Part shown: one piece after another, positions 26,299 through 34,977 of the stretch
Layout of the letters: each line of letters starts with the position of its first letter
Numbering within the stretch: position 1 is the first letter of the stretch
Source: Streptomonospora nanhaiensis
GTDB taxonomy: Bacteria > Actinomycetota > Actinomycetes > Streptosporangiales > Streptosporangiaceae
Direction of reading: 5' to 3'
Assembly (NCBI RefSeq): GCF_026642255.1
Contig: NZ_CP113264.1
Location: 6,386,001 to 6,450,000 of the forward strand
Length of the DNA stretch: 64,000 bases
The notes under the pieces: generated by a model
Database searches by the model: none
Told to the model about the DNA's origin: nothing
What the model saw: only the letters and a program-made list of their open reading frames with translations
Position numbers and translations under genes: made by a program

Positions 26299-26582
26299 GG
26301 CCGACTGGCCCTTCCTCACCGCGGTTTCCGAGTGCGGGCTTTCCCAGAGCCTGCCCTCCCACGGGTCTCCCCGTGGAGGTGCACAAACGGACCTACGGCG
26401 TGGTCGTGGGCACCGCTGTCCCTCGCGGGACTGCCGTGCCCTGATGGTTGGATGTTGCTGGACCGCTGACCGCGTCGGGCGGTCACGGACACTTGTCGAG
26501 CCACCAAGGGGGTGGCGGTTCGGGGGGCCGAACCCAGTGCGCCCTCCTCAGGGAGTGAGCGCCTGGTCGGCCCCGCCGGAAA

Positions 26583-26768
26583 CTACCAGCTCGACTTGGT
26601 GATACCGGGCAGCTCGCCGCGGTGCGCCATCTCGCGGAAGCAGATGCGGCAGAGGCCGAACTTCCGGTAGACGGCGCGCGGACGGCCGCACCGAGAGCAT
26701 CGAGTATACGCGCGGACGCTGAACTTCGGCTTCCGCTGCGCCTTGGCGATCAGGGACTTCTTAGCCAT
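26583..26768 (-). CDS. rpsZ: 30S ribosomal protein S14 type Z
   Basis: A 61-residue zinc-binding S14, MAKKSLIAKAQRKPKFSVRA. It has two CxxC pairs, CSRC and CRIC, the C+ form. It lies 13 bp after rplE. Many actinomycetes keep a zinc-free paralogue elsewhere for zinc starvation; none is in this window. Confidence 0.95.
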   Translation of the reverse strand: MAKKSLIAKAQRKPKFSVRAYTRCSRCGRPRAVYRKFGLCRICFREMAHRGELPGITKSSW

Positions 26769-26781
26769 GTGTGCTTACCCC

Positions 26782-27357
26782 TCAGGCTTCCTTGAACGGG
26801 AAACCGAGCCGCTTGAGCAGGCTGCGGCCCTGTTCGTCGGTCGTGGCCGTGGTGACAACCGTGATGTCCATCCCACGCTGCCGGTCGACCTTGTCCGGGT
26901 CCACCTCGTGGAACATGACCTGCTCGGTCAGACCGAAGGTGTAGTTGCCGTTCCCGTCGAACTGCTTCGGGGAAAGGCCGCGGAAGTCCCGGATACGGGG
27001 CAGAGCCAGCGAGAGCAGCCGGTCGAGGAACTCCCACATCCGGTCGCCGCGCAGCGTGACGCTGGCGCCGATCGGCTGGCCCTCGCGCAGCTTGAACTGC
27101 GCGATGGAGTTCTTGGCCCGGTTGATCCGAGGCTTCTGGCCGGTGATCGCCGAGATGTCGGCGATCGCGCCCTGGATCAGCTTCGCGTCACGAGCCGCCT
27201 CGCCGACACCCATGTTGACCACGATCTTCGTGAGACCGGGGACCTGCATGATGTTGGCGATGTCGTGCTCCTCCTTGAGGGCAGCGACGATCTCGTTACG
27301 GTACTTCTCCTTGAGCCGCGGCATCGGAGGGGCCGTGATGTCGTTGGTAACCGTCAT
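26782..27357 (-). CDS. rplE: 50S ribosomal protein L5
   Basis: A 191-residue L5, a 5S rRNA-binding protein. Recognised by MPRLKEKYRNEIVAALKEE, IVVNMGVGEAARDAKLI, TGQKPRINRAKNSIAQFKLR and RGMDITVVTTA near the end. The start ATG overlaps the rplX stop by one base. Confidence 0.97.
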   Translation of the reverse strand: MTVTNDITAPPMPRLKEKYRNEIVAALKEEHDIANIMQVPGLTKIVVNMGVGEAARDAKLIQGAIADISAITGQKPRINRAKNSIAQFKLREGQPIGASVTLRGDRMWEFLDRLLSLALPRIRDFRGLSPKQFDGNGNYTFGLTEQVMFHEVDPDKVDRQRGMDITVVTTATTDEQGRSLLKRLGFPFKEA

Positions 27358-27662
27358 CAGATGTCCTTACCGGTGCGACGGGAGACGCGAACCTTGGTTC
27401 CGTCGTCCTCGAAGCGGTAGCCGACCCGGGAGGGCTTGCCGTCCTCGGCGAGCGCGATGTTGCTCACGTGGATCGGGGCCTCCTTCGTGACGACCTCGCC
27501 CTGCTGGCCGCCCGCCGGGTTCGCCTTCCTGTGCTTCTTGACCAGGTTGACGCCCTCGACGACGACACGGTCTTCCTTCGGCAGGGCCTTGACGACCTTG
27601 CCGGTGGCACCCTTGTCCTTGCCGGCGAGGACGATGACCTCGTCGCCAGTTTTGATCTTCAT
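27357..27662 (-). CDS. rplX: 50S ribosomal protein L24
   Basis: A 101-residue L24 with an N-terminal KOW motif, MKIKTGDEVIVLAGKDKGAT, and the conserved EGVNLVKKHRKANP. It starts 3 bp after the rplN stop and is coupled to rplE by a one-base overlap. Confidence 0.96.
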   Translation of the reverse strand: MKIKTGDEVIVLAGKDKGATGKVVKALPKEDRVVVEGVNLVKKHRKANPAGGQQGEVVTKEAPIHVSNIALAEDGKPSRVGYRFEDDGTKVRVSRRTGKDI

Positions 27663-27665
27663 CGC

Positions 27666-28034
27666 TCAGAGCACCTCCGGCGCCAGCGAAATGATGCGCA
27701 TGTACTTCTTGTCACGCAGCTCGCGGCCCACCGGGCCGAAGATGCGGGTGCCTCGCGGGTCCCCACCGTCCTTGATGAGCACGGCAGCGTTCTCATCGAA
27801 GCGGATGTAGGAGCCGTCGGGCCGGCGGCGCTCCTTGACGGTGCGCACGACAACGGCCTTGACGACGTCGCCCTTCTTGACTCCAGCGCCAGGCAGGGCG
27901 TCCTTCACCGTGGCGACGATCGTGTCGCCGATCCCGGCGTAGCGCCGACCCGAGCCACCGAGAACACGGATGGTGAGGATCTCCTTGGCACCCGTGTTGT
28001 CGGCGACCTTGAGTCGCGACTCCTGCTGAATCAC
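27666..28034 (-). CDS. rplN: 50S ribosomal protein L14
   Basis: A 122-residue L14, IQQESRLKVADNTGAKEILT through GTRIFGPVGRELRDKKYMRI. The start is a GTG at 28034, preceded by AGGAG at normal spacing; the family normally begins MIQQE. It opens the spc part of the cluster, 107 bp after rpsQ. Confidence 0.96.
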   Translation of the reverse strand: MIQQESRLKVADNTGAKEILTIRVLGGSGRRYAGIGDTIVATVKDALPGAGVKKGDVVKAVVVRTVKERRRPDGSYIRFDENAAVLIKDGGDPRGTRIFGPVGRELRDKKYMRIISLAPEVL

Positions 28035-28141
28035 GTCTGCTCCTGATGTGATGCGTGCGGTCCACTGCCGCACGGCTAGGTGGTCTCACCCCTCGCGCTG
28101 GCGGCCGACAACGCGTGTCGGCCGCCAAACGCAGGCTGGGG

Positions 28142-28414
28142 TTACTTAGCCTTCTCCAGGATCTCCACGACGCGCCAACGCTTCGTCGCGGAGAGCGGCC
28201 GGGTCTCCATCACTCGGACCCGGTCGCCGACGCCACAGGAGTTCGCCTCGTCGTGCGCCTTGTACTTGGTCGTCCTACGGATGACCTTGCCGTACATGGC
28301 GTGCTTGATGCGGTCCTCGACCTCGACAACGACGGTCTTGTCCATCTTGTCGCTGACGACGTAGCCCTCGCGCACCTTGCGGTAGTTGCGGGTCGCGGTC
28401 TGGTTCTCACTCAT
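28142..28414 (-). CDS. rpsQ: 30S ribosomal protein S17
   Basis: A 90-residue OB-fold S17, with REGYVVSDKMDKTVVVEVED and the ending KRWRVVEILEKAK. It is the last S10-operon gene and overlaps rpmC by four bases. Confidence 0.96.
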   Translation of the reverse strand: MSENQTATRNYRKVREGYVVSDKMDKTVVVEVEDRIKHAMYGKVIRRTTKYKAHDEANSCGVGDRVRVMETRPLSATKRWRVVEILEKAK

Positions 28415-28665
28415 TCGGCTGCTTCCTTCGTCTCCTCAGCCGACTCACCAGACAGCGGGGCGATGCCCAGCTCGTGCTCACGCATGACCGTGTAGATCCG
28501 CGCGATCTCGCGCTTGACGGTACGCAGCCGGCTGTGGTTGTCGAGCTGGCCGGTGGCGGCCTGGAAGCGGAGGTTGAAGAGCTCTTCCTTGGCTTCCTTG
28601 AGCTTGGCGACCAGGTCCTCGACGGACTGGTCCCGGAGCTCATGGGCAGTCACGGACTTCGCCAT
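28411..28665 (-). CDS. rpmC: 50S ribosomal protein L29
   Basis: An 84-residue L29, MAKSVTAHELRDQSVEDLVA with the helical pair ending KREIARIYTVMREHELGI. It docks at the exit tunnel near signal-recognition-particle and trigger-factor sites. The ATG at 28665 overlaps the rplP stop (TGATG) and has a GGAGGGGGAG upstream. A GTG one codon earlier is also possible. Confidence 0.95.
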   Translation of the reverse strand: MAKSVTAHELRDQSVEDLVAKLKEAKEELFNLRFQAATGQLDNHSRLRTVKREIARIYTVMREHELGIAPLSGESAEETKEAAE

Positions 28666-29078
28666 CACTCCCCCTCCCGCTTAACAAACTTGCACTTCAT
28701 CGGGAGCTTGTGCATGGCACGGCGCATCGCCTCCTTGGCGATGTCCTCGGGCACGCCCGACAGCTCGAACATCACGCGACCGGGCTTGACCGGCGCGACC
28801 CACCACTCGGGTGAACCCTTACCGGAGCCCATGCGGACCTCGGCGGGCTTCTTCGTCAGCGGACGGTCCGGGAAGATGTTGATCCACACCTTGCCGCCAC
28901 GCTTGATGTGACGCGTCATAGCGATACGAGCGGACTCGATCTGACGGTTGGTGACGTAGGCCGACTCCAGAGCCTGGATGCCGTACTCGCCGAAAGTGAC
29001 CGTCGTTCCACCCTTGGCCTTACCGCGCAGATCCGGGTGGTGCTGCTTGCGGTACTTGACCTTACGAGGAATAAGCAC
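28665..29078 (-). CDS. rplP: 50S ribosomal protein L16
   Basis: A 137-residue L16, MLIPRKVKYRKQHHPDLRGK with GKGSPEWWVAPVKPGRVMFE. It helps position A-site tRNA. It starts 3 bp after the rpsC stop. Confidence 0.97.
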   Translation of the reverse strand: MLIPRKVKYRKQHHPDLRGKAKGGTTVTFGEYGIQALESAYVTNRQIESARIAMTRHIKRGGKVWINIFPDRPLTKKPAEVRMGSGKGSPEWWVAPVKPGRVMFELSGVPEDIAKEAMRRAMHKLPMKCKFVKREGE

Positions 29079-29081
29079 TGG

Positions 29082-29888
29082 TCAGCTCCCCTCGGGCTTC
29101 GCGGACTCGGCCGGAGCCTTGGCCTCGGTGTTCTGCGGCTGACCGCCGCCGGCACCACCACGACGACGACGCTGCGGGCGCTCGCGGCGCTGACCGCCGC
29201 CACCGCCGCCACCGCCACCGGCGGAACGCTGGGCGGCCTGGGCCGCCTCGCGCTCGGCGCGGGTCGCGGGTGCGTCACCCTTGTAGATCCACACCTTGAC
29301 GCCGATGCGGCCGAACGTCGTACGGGCCTCGAAGAAGCCGTAGTCGATGTCGGCGCGGAGCGTGTGCAGCGGGACCCGGCCCTCGCGGTAGAACTCCGAG
29401 CGGGACATCTCAGCCCCGCCCAGGCGTCCGCCGCACTGGATACGGATGCCCTTGGCACCGCTCTTCATCGCGCTCTGCATCGCCTTGCGCATCGCGCGGC
29501 GGAAGGCCACACGGCTGCTCAGCTGCTCGGCGACGCCCTGGGCGACGAGCTGCGCGTCGACCTCGGGGTTCTTGACCTCGAAGACGTTGAGCTGAACCTG
29601 CTTGGCGGTCAGCTTCTCCAGGTCGGTCCGGATTCGATCGGCCTCGACGCCGCGGCGGCCGATGACGATGCCCGGCCGGGCGGTGTAGACGTCCACGCGG
29701 ACACGGTCACGGGTGCGCTCGATCTCGACCTTGGAGATGCCCGCGCGCTCCATGCCGCGGGTCAGCATCCGACGGATCGCAACGTCTTCCTTGACGTAGT
29801 CCTTGTAGGACTTGTCGGCGTACCAGCGGCTCTTGAAGTCGGTGGTGATGCCGAGGCGGAACCCGTGCGGGTTTACCTTCTGCCCCAC
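29082..29888 (-). CDS. rpsC: 30S ribosomal protein S3
   Basis: A 268-residue S3. It has MGQKVNPHGFRLGITTDFKS, the KH domain RPGIVIGRRGVEADRIRTDL, and the C-terminal domain ending TFGRIGVKVWIYKGD near residue 205. The last 60 residues are a Gly-run (nine Gly) and Arg-rich tail, probably disordered. The start is a GTG overlapping the rplV TAG by one base, with AAGGA upstream. Confidence 0.96.
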   Translation of the reverse strand: MGQKVNPHGFRLGITTDFKSRWYADKSYKDYVKEDVAIRRMLTRGMERAGISKVEIERTRDRVRVDVYTARPGIVIGRRGVEADRIRTDLEKLTAKQVQLNVFEVKNPEVDAQLVAQGVAEQLSSRVAFRRAMRKAMQSAMKSGAKGIRIQCGGRLGGAEMSRSEFYREGRVPLHTLRADIDYGFFEARTTFGRIGVKVWIYKGDAPATRAEREAAQAAQRSAGGGGGGGGGQRRERPQRRRRGGAGGGQPQNTEAKAPAESAKPEGS

Positions 29889-30256
29889 TATCGGGTCCTT
29901 TCCTTCGTCTTGGACGAGGCGCCCGAGCGCTCAGCGACGACCACGGTGATGTGGCTCGTACGCTTGGTCACCCGGAAGGCGCGGCCGAAGCCTCGCGGTC
30001 GAATGCGCTTCAGGGTCGGACCCTCGTCCACCCATGCGCCCTCGACCACCAGCGTCTCGCGGTCCAGCTTGTCGTTGTGCTCAGCGTTGGCGATGGCACT
30101 AGCCAGCACCTTGCCAACAGGCTCGCTCGCCGACTGGGGCGCGAACCGGAGCACCGCCTGTGCCTCGTCAGCGGGCAACCCGCGAATAAGGTCCACCACC
30201 CGGCGGGCCTTCCGGGGCGTAACACGGACGAACCGTGCCTGTGCCCTCGTTCCCAT
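29888..30256 (-). CDS. rplV: 50S ribosomal protein L22
   Basis: A 122-residue L22 whose beta-hairpin lines the peptide exit tunnel. Recognised by ARFVRVTPRKARRVVDLIRG and GPTLKRIRPRGFGRAFRVTK. I used the ATG at 30256 (GAGGGA upstream, family-like start); a GTG at 30274 would add six residues. Confidence 0.95.
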   Translation of the reverse strand: MGTRAQARFVRVTPRKARRVVDLIRGLPADEAQAVLRFAPQSASEPVGKVLASAIANAEHNDKLDRETLVVEGAWVDEGPTLKRIRPRGFGRAFRVTKRTSHITVVVAERSGASSKTKERTR

Positions 30257-30328
30257 CGCTTTTCCCTCGCTCACGGAAATTCATCTCCACTCACCGTGGA
30301 GAAATGGTTCTTTCTCCTGCTGCAACCG

Positions 30329-30607
30329 CTAACGGCGGCTACGGCGGTCTTCCTTGACGTGGCTACGGAAAGTACGCGTGGGAGCGAACTCACCGAGCTT
30401 GTGGCCGACCATCGACTCGGACACGAACACGGGGACGTGCTTGCGGCCATCGTGGACGGCGATCGTGTGACCGATCATCTCCGGGACGATCATGGACCGC
30501 CGGGACCACGTCTTGATGACGTTCTTGGTCCCCTTCTCGTTCTGAACTTCCACCTTCTTGATGAGGTGGTCGTCGACGAAGGGACCCTTCTTAAGGCTAC
30601 GTGGCAT
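30329..30607 (-). CDS. rpsS: 30S ribosomal protein S19
   Basis: A 92-residue S19, MPRSLKKGPFVDDHLIKKVE with MVGHKLGEFAPTRTFRSHVK. It forms a complex with S13 in the 30S head. It lies 12 bp after rplB. Confidence 0.97.
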   Translation of the reverse strand: MPRSLKKGPFVDDHLIKKVEVQNEKGTKNVIKTWSRRSMIVPEMIGHTIAVHDGRKHVPVFVSESMVGHKLGEFAPTRTFRSHVKEDRRSRR

Positions 30608-30619
30608 CAGACGTGCTCC

Positions 30620-31459
30620 TTACCGCTTCTTCTTACCGCTACGCCGACGCCGCACGATCAGCTTGTCGCTGGCCTTGTTCTTGGCCCGGGTCCGGCCTTC
30701 CTTCTTGCCCCAGGGGCTGACCGGGTGTCGTCCACCGGAGGTCTTGCCCTCACCACCACCGTGCGGGTGGTCGACCGGGTTCATCACGACACCGCGGACG
30801 GTCGGGCGCTTGCCCTTCCAGCGGTTACGACCGGCCTTGCCCCAGTTGATGTTGGACTGCTCGGCGTTGCCGACCTGACCAACGGTGGCACGGCAGGTGA
30901 CCTCCACCATGCGCATCTCGCCGGAGGGCATACGCAGCGTGGCGTAACGGCCCTCCTTGGCGAGGAGCTGGATCTGGGAACCGGCGGAGCGGCCCAGCTT
31001 GGCGCCACCACCCGGCTTCAGCTCGACCGCGTGCACGAACGTACCCGTGGGGATGTTGCGCAGCGGGAGGCAGTTGCCGGGCTTGATGTCGGACTGGGGG
31101 CCGTTCTCGACCCTGTCGCCCTGCTTGAGACCGGCGGGTGCCAGGATGTAGCGCTTCTCACCGTCCACGTAGTGGAGCAGTGCGATGCGAGCGGTGCGGT
31201 TCGGGTCGTACTCGATGTGAGCGACCTTGGCCGGCACGCCGTCCTTGTCGTGACGACGGAAGTCGATCACGCGGTAGGCGCGCTTGTGGCCGCCGCCCTG
31301 GTGGCGGGTCGTGATCCGGCCGTGGCCGTTGCGCCCGCCCTTGGAGTGCAGAGGACGCACCAGGGACTTCTCCGGCTCCGAGCGCGTGATCTCGACGAAG
31401 TCGCTCACGCTGGAACCGCGACGACCCGGTGTCGTCGGCTTGTACTTACGAATGCCCAT
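30620..31459 (-). CDS. rplB: 50S ribosomal protein L2
   Basis: A 279-residue L2, required for peptidyl transfer and subunit joining. The conserved VVMNPVDHPHGGGEGKTSGG, with the functionally important His, is near the C-terminus. It is followed by a basic tail ending RRRRSGKKKR. It follows rplW by about 57 bp. Confidence 0.97.
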   Translation of the reverse strand: MGIRKYKPTTPGRRGSSVSDFVEITRSEPEKSLVRPLHSKGGRNGHGRITTRHQGGGHKRAYRVIDFRRHDKDGVPAKVAHIEYDPNRTARIALLHYVDGEKRYILAPAGLKQGDRVENGPQSDIKPGNCLPLRNIPTGTFVHAVELKPGGGAKLGRSAGSQIQLLAKEGRYATLRMPSGEMRMVEVTCRATVGQVGNAEQSNINWGKAGRNRWKGKRPTVRGVVMNPVDHPHGGGEGKTSGGRHPVSPWGKKEGRTRAKNKASDKLIVRRRRSGKKKR

Positions 31460-31516
31460 CTTCTTCGCGCATTCCTTTACGTGTTGCTTGGTGTGTAGCG
31501 GTCAGACCCGGAAAGG

Positions 31517-31807
31517 TCACCGACCGAAGATGTCGATCCGGTCGCCCTCGGCGAGGCCGACGATCGCGCGCTTCGTGTCAGGACGCTTCCCGAAACCGAA
31601 ACGGGTCCGCTTGCGCTTGCCCTTCCGGTTGATCGTGTTCACGCTCGTGACCTTCACCTCGAAGATCTTCTCGATCGCGATCTTGATCTGGGTCTTGTTG
31701 GCGTCGGGCTTGACGATGAACGTGTACTTGTTCTCGTCCATGAGCCCGTAGCTCTTCTCGGAGATCACCGGCTCGATGATGATGTCCCGGTGGTCGGCGA
31801 TCCTCAC
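31517..31807 (-). CDS. rplW: 50S ribosomal protein L23
   Basis: A 96-residue L23, the docking site for trigger factor and SRP at the exit tunnel. Recognised by DIIIEPVISEKSYGLMDENK and FGFGKRPDTKRAIV. The start is a GTG at 31807 that overlaps the rplD stop by four bases and has GAGGAGG upstream. Confidence 0.96.
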   Translation of the reverse strand: MRIADHRDIIIEPVISEKSYGLMDENKYTFIVKPDANKTQIKIAIEKIFEVKVTSVNTINRKGKRKRTRFGFGKRPDTKRAIVGLAEGDRIDIFGR

Positions 31808-32475
31808 TGGTCGTCCTCCTCGGACTGAGCGGCCTTGGAGGCGCCGGCCGCGTGGGCCAGGAACTCGGCGTAGCCCGCCTCGGTGAAGACCACGTCGTCC
31901 GAGTAGAGGACGTCGTAGGTGTTCACCTGGTCCGCGTCGAGGATGTGCACCTCTTCGAGGTTGCGCAGGGCGCGCCGGTTGTGCTCGTCGTCGCGGGCCA
32001 GGACGACCAGGACCTTGTCGGACCCGGTGACCTGGCGGAGCGCCTTCAGAGCGTTCTGCGTGAGCTTGCTGTCCGCGTCCTCGGCCACGAAGTGGCTGAT
32101 GACGTGGATACGGCCGTGCGTGGCCCGGTCGGAGAGGGCAGCGCGCAGGGCGGCGGCCTTCATCTTCTTCGGGGTCCGCTGGCTGTAGTCGCGCGGCTGC
32201 GGTCCGTGGACCGTGCCACCGCCGGTGTACTGCGGGGCGCGGATGGAGCCCTGGCGGGCCCGGCCGGTGCCCTTCTGGCGGTACGGCTTCTTGCCACCGC
32301 CGCGAACCTCGCCGCGGGTCTTGGTGGAGTGCGTGCCCTGGCGGCCCGCGGCCAGCTGGGCGTTCACGACCTGGTGCAGGAGCGGAATGCTGACCTGCTG
32401 GGCGAAGACGCTCTCCGGCAGCTCGACACTGCCCTGAGCGGCGCCCTCGGGGTTCTTGACCTCGATCTGGGCCAT
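31804..32475 (-). CDS. rplD: 50S ribosomal protein L4
   Basis: A 223-residue L4. The tunnel-lining loop GQGTHSTKTRGEVRGGGKKP-type sequence and RQGSIRAPQYTGGGTVHGP are conserved. In enterobacteria L4 autoregulates the S10 operon; nothing here shows whether that applies. It lies 3 bp after rplC. Confidence 0.96.
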   Translation of the reverse strand: MAQIEVKNPEGAAQGSVELPESVFAQQVSIPLLHQVVNAQLAAGRQGTHSTKTRGEVRGGGKKPYRQKGTGRARQGSIRAPQYTGGGTVHGPQPRDYSQRTPKKMKAAALRAALSDRATHGRIHVISHFVAEDADSKLTQNALKALRQVTGSDKVLVVLARDDEHNRRALRNLEEVHILDADQVNTYDVLYSDDVVFTEAGYAEFLAHAAGASKAAQSEEDDQ

Positions 32476-32478
32476 GGC

Positions 32479-33129
32479 TTACTTGTCCCCCTTCACAGCG
32501 GTGCGGACGAGCACCAGACCGCCGTTGGGACCGGGCACAGCACCCTTGACCAGGATGAGGCCCTTCTCCGCGTCCACGGAGTGAACGGTCAGGTTCTGGA
32601 CGGTCTTGCGCACGTTGCCCATGCGCCCTGCCATCCGCATGCCCTTGAAAACGCGGCCGGGCGTGGCGCAGCCGCCGATGGAACCGGGCGAGCGGTGCTT
32701 GCGCTGGGTACCGTGCGAGGCGGAGAGGCCACGGAAGCCGTGACGCTTCATCACACCCGCGAAGCCCTTGCCCTTGCTCTTGCCCGTGACGTCGACCGTC
32801 TGGCCGCTCTCGAAGCTGTCCGCGGCGACCTCCTGGCCGAGCGTGTACTCGGAGGCGTCGGTGGTGCGGACCTCGACGTAGTGCCGGCGCGGGGTCAGGT
32901 CGTTCTTGCGCAGGTAGTCGCCGAGAGGCTTGTTCACCTTGCGCGGGTTGATCTGCCCGTAGCCCAGCTGGACGGCCGAGTAGCCGTCGGTGTCCGGAGT
33001 CCGGATGCGGCTCACGACGCACGGACCGGCCTTCAGAACCGTCACGGGCACCATTTTGCCCGTGTCGTCGAAGACCTGGGTCATGCCGAGCTTTTCGCCC
33101 AGAACTCCCTTGATCTGCTTGGTGGCCAT
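32479..33129 (-). CDS. rplC: 50S ribosomal protein L3
   Basis: A 216-residue L3. It has KQIKGVLGEKLGMTQVFDD at the start and RHGFRGLSASHGTQRKHRSP in the loop that reaches the peptidyl transferase centre. GRVFKGMRMAGRMGN follows. It lies 12 bp after rpsJ. Confidence 0.97.
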   Translation of the reverse strand: MATKQIKGVLGEKLGMTQVFDDTGKMVPVTVLKAGPCVVSRIRTPDTDGYSAVQLGYGQINPRKVNKPLGDYLRKNDLTPRRHYVEVRTTDASEYTLGQEVAADSFESGQTVDVTGKSKGKGFAGVMKRHGFRGLSASHGTQRKHRSPGSIGGCATPGRVFKGMRMAGRMGNVRKTVQNLTVHSVDAEKGLILVKGAVPGPNGGLVLVRTAVKGDK

Positions 33130-33141
33130 GTCTGTGCGTCC

Positions 33142-33450
33142 TTAAAGCTTGATCTCGATGTCAACACCAGCCGGCAGGTCGAGTCGCATGAGCGAGTCGA
33201 CCGTCTTCGGCGTGGGGTCGATGATGTCGATCAGCCGCTTGTGGGTGCGCATCTCGAAGTGCTCGCGCGAGTCCTTGTACTTGTGCGGCGATCGGATAAC
33301 GCAGTAAACGTTCTTTTCCGTCGGCAGCGGCACCGGGCCCGCGACCTGTGCGCCAGTTCGCGTCACAGTCTCGACGATCTTGCGCGCCGAGCTGTCGATG
33401 ACCTCGTGGTCATAGGCCTTTAGCCGAATGCGGATCTTCTGTCCCGCCAT
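33142..33450 (-). CDS. rpsJ: 30S ribosomal protein S10 (NusE)
   Basis: A 102-residue S10, MAGQKIRIRLKAYDHEVIDS with FEMRTHKRLIDIIDPTPKTV. Besides its ribosomal role it bridges NusB and NusG in transcription complexes. It is the first S10-operon gene. The gap to tuf contains tuf terminators, and no clear promoter could be assigned. Confidence 0.97.
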   Translation of the reverse strand: MAGQKIRIRLKAYDHEVIDSSARKIVETVTRTGAQVAGPVPLPTEKNVYCVIRSPHKYKDSREHFEMRTHKRLIDIIDPTPKTVDSLMRLDLPAGVDIEIKL

Positions 33451-33626
33451 GTGGCCTGTTCGTCCTTCGCTTCAGTGTCCGTAACGGTGAGCTGTCCCGG
33501 TCACAGAAGCCCAGGCCTGACGGAATCCGCCGTGTGGCCGTGAGCCCCTATTCCCTTGAGAAACCGCAACAGGGCTTGCCCCTGCGGTGCGTCACCGTCA
33601 CAGTGCCCGATGACGTCTTGTGTGTG

Positions 33627-33660
33627 GGTGGGTGGGCCGTGCGGACACGGCCCGCCCACC
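33627..33660 (-). terminator. tuf terminator, distal hairpin
   Basis: A 15-bp stem (33627-33641 with 33646-33660) with a single mismatch and CGGA loop. It forms a tandem pair with the hairpin at 33663-33696. Confidence 0.75.
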
Positions 33661-33662
33661 AC

Positions 33663-33696
33663 GCCGGGGGCGGCTCCTCAGGGGGCCGCCCCCGGC
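33663..33696 (-). terminator. tuf terminator, proximal hairpin
   Basis: A perfect 12-bp inverted repeat (33663-33674 with 33685-33696) lies 8 bp after the tuf stop. The tandem arrangement suggests efficient separation of the str and S10 operons. Confidence 0.8.
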
Positions 33697-33703
33697 ATGC
33701 GTA

Positions 33704-34897
33704 CTACTTGAGGATCTTCGTGACGCGACCGGCGCCCACGGTACGGCCACCCTCGCGGATGGCGAACCGCAGACCGTCTTCCATGGCGACCGGCTGGATC
33801 AGGTTGACGGTCATCTCGGTGTTGTCACCGGGCATGACCATCTCCGTGCCCTCCGGCAGCGTCACGACGCCCGTGACGTCCGTGGTGCGGAAGTAGAACT
33901 GCGGACGGTAGTTGTTGAAGAACGGCGTGTGGCGCCCGCCCTCGTCCTTGGACAGGATGACGACGTTGGCCTCGAACTCCGTGTGCGGGGTGGTCGTGCC
34001 CGGCTTGATCACGACCTGGCCGCGCTCGACGTCCTCGCGCTTGATGCCGCGCAGGAGCAGCCCGACGTTGTCGCCGGCCTGGCCCTGGTCGAGCAGCTTG
34101 CGGAACATCTCGACACCGGTGACGGTGGTCGTCTGCTTCTCGTCCTTGATACCGACGATGTCGACGGTCTCGTTGACGTTGACGATGCCGCGCTCGATAC
34201 GACCGGTGACGACGGTGCCGCGACCGGTGATCGAGAAGACGTCCTCGATGGGCATGAGGAACGGCTTGTCGGTGTCACGCTCGGGCTCGGGGATGTAGGT
34301 GTCCACGGTGCCCATGAGCTCCAGGACGGTCTTGCCCCACTCCTCGTCGCCCTCCAGCGCCTTGAGCGCGGAGACCTTGGTGACGGGAACGTCGTCGCCG
34401 GGGAACTCGTACTCGCTGAGGAGCTCACGGACCTCGAGCTCGACGAGCTCGAAGATCTCCTCGTCGTCCACCATGTCGGACTTGTTCAGGGCCACGACGA
34501 TGTAGGGCACGCCGACCTGGCGGGCCAGGAGCACGTGCTCCTTGGTCTGCGGCATCGGGCCGTCGGTGGCGGCCACGACCAGGATCGCGCCGTCCATCTG
34601 CGCCGCACCCGTGATCATGTTCTTCACGTAGTCGGCGTGGCCGGGGCAGTCGACGTGGGCGTAGTGACGCGCCTCGGTCTGGTACTCGACGTGGGCGACG
34701 GAGATCGTGATACCGCGCTCGCGCTCCTCGGGAGCGTTGTCGATGTCCTCGAACGGCGTGAACGGGTTCAGGTCCGGGTACGCGTCGTGCAGCACCTTGG
34801 TGATGGCCGCGGTCAGCGTGGTCTTGCCGTGGTCGATGTGACCGATGGTGCCGATGTTGACGTGCGGCTTAGTCCGCTCGAACTTTGCTTTCGCCAC
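33704..34897 (-). CDS. tuf: Elongation factor Tu
   Basis: A 397-residue EF-Tu. The GTPase motifs GHIDHGKTT, DCPGHADY and NKSD are intact, and the tRNA-binding domains follow. It carries aminoacyl-tRNA to the ribosome. It is the last gene of the str operon, 80 bp after fusA. Only one tuf is in the window. Confidence 0.98.
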   Translation of the reverse strand: MAKAKFERTKPHVNIGTIGHIDHGKTTLTAAITKVLHDAYPDLNPFTPFEDIDNAPEERERGITISVAHVEYQTEARHYAHVDCPGHADYVKNMITGAAQMDGAILVVAATDGPMPQTKEHVLLARQVGVPYIVVALNKSDMVDDEEIFELVELEVRELLSEYEFPGDDVPVTKVSALKALEGDEEWGKTVLELMGTVDTYIPEPERDTDKPFLMPIEDVFSITGRGTVVTGRIERGIVNVNETVDIVGIKDEKQTTTVTGVEMFRKLLDQGQAGDNVGLLLRGIKREDVERGQVVIKPGTTTPHTEFEANVVILSKDEGGRHTPFFNNYRPQFYFRTTDVTGVVTLPEGTEMVMPGDNTEMTVNLIQPVAMEDGLRFAIREGGRTVGAGRVTKILK

Positions 34898-34977
34898 TGG
34901 ATGTCTCCTAGACGTACAGAGCTATCTGGTGCTCGCCCCCCGCGTGGACGGGGAGCGGGCTGGTTACGTGTTCGCGG

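Noticed and set aside
26299..26582. A small gene between rpsZ and rpsH
   Set aside because: The only frames are short, Arg/Gly-rich and without ribosome sites; the region looks like structured intergenic sequence.
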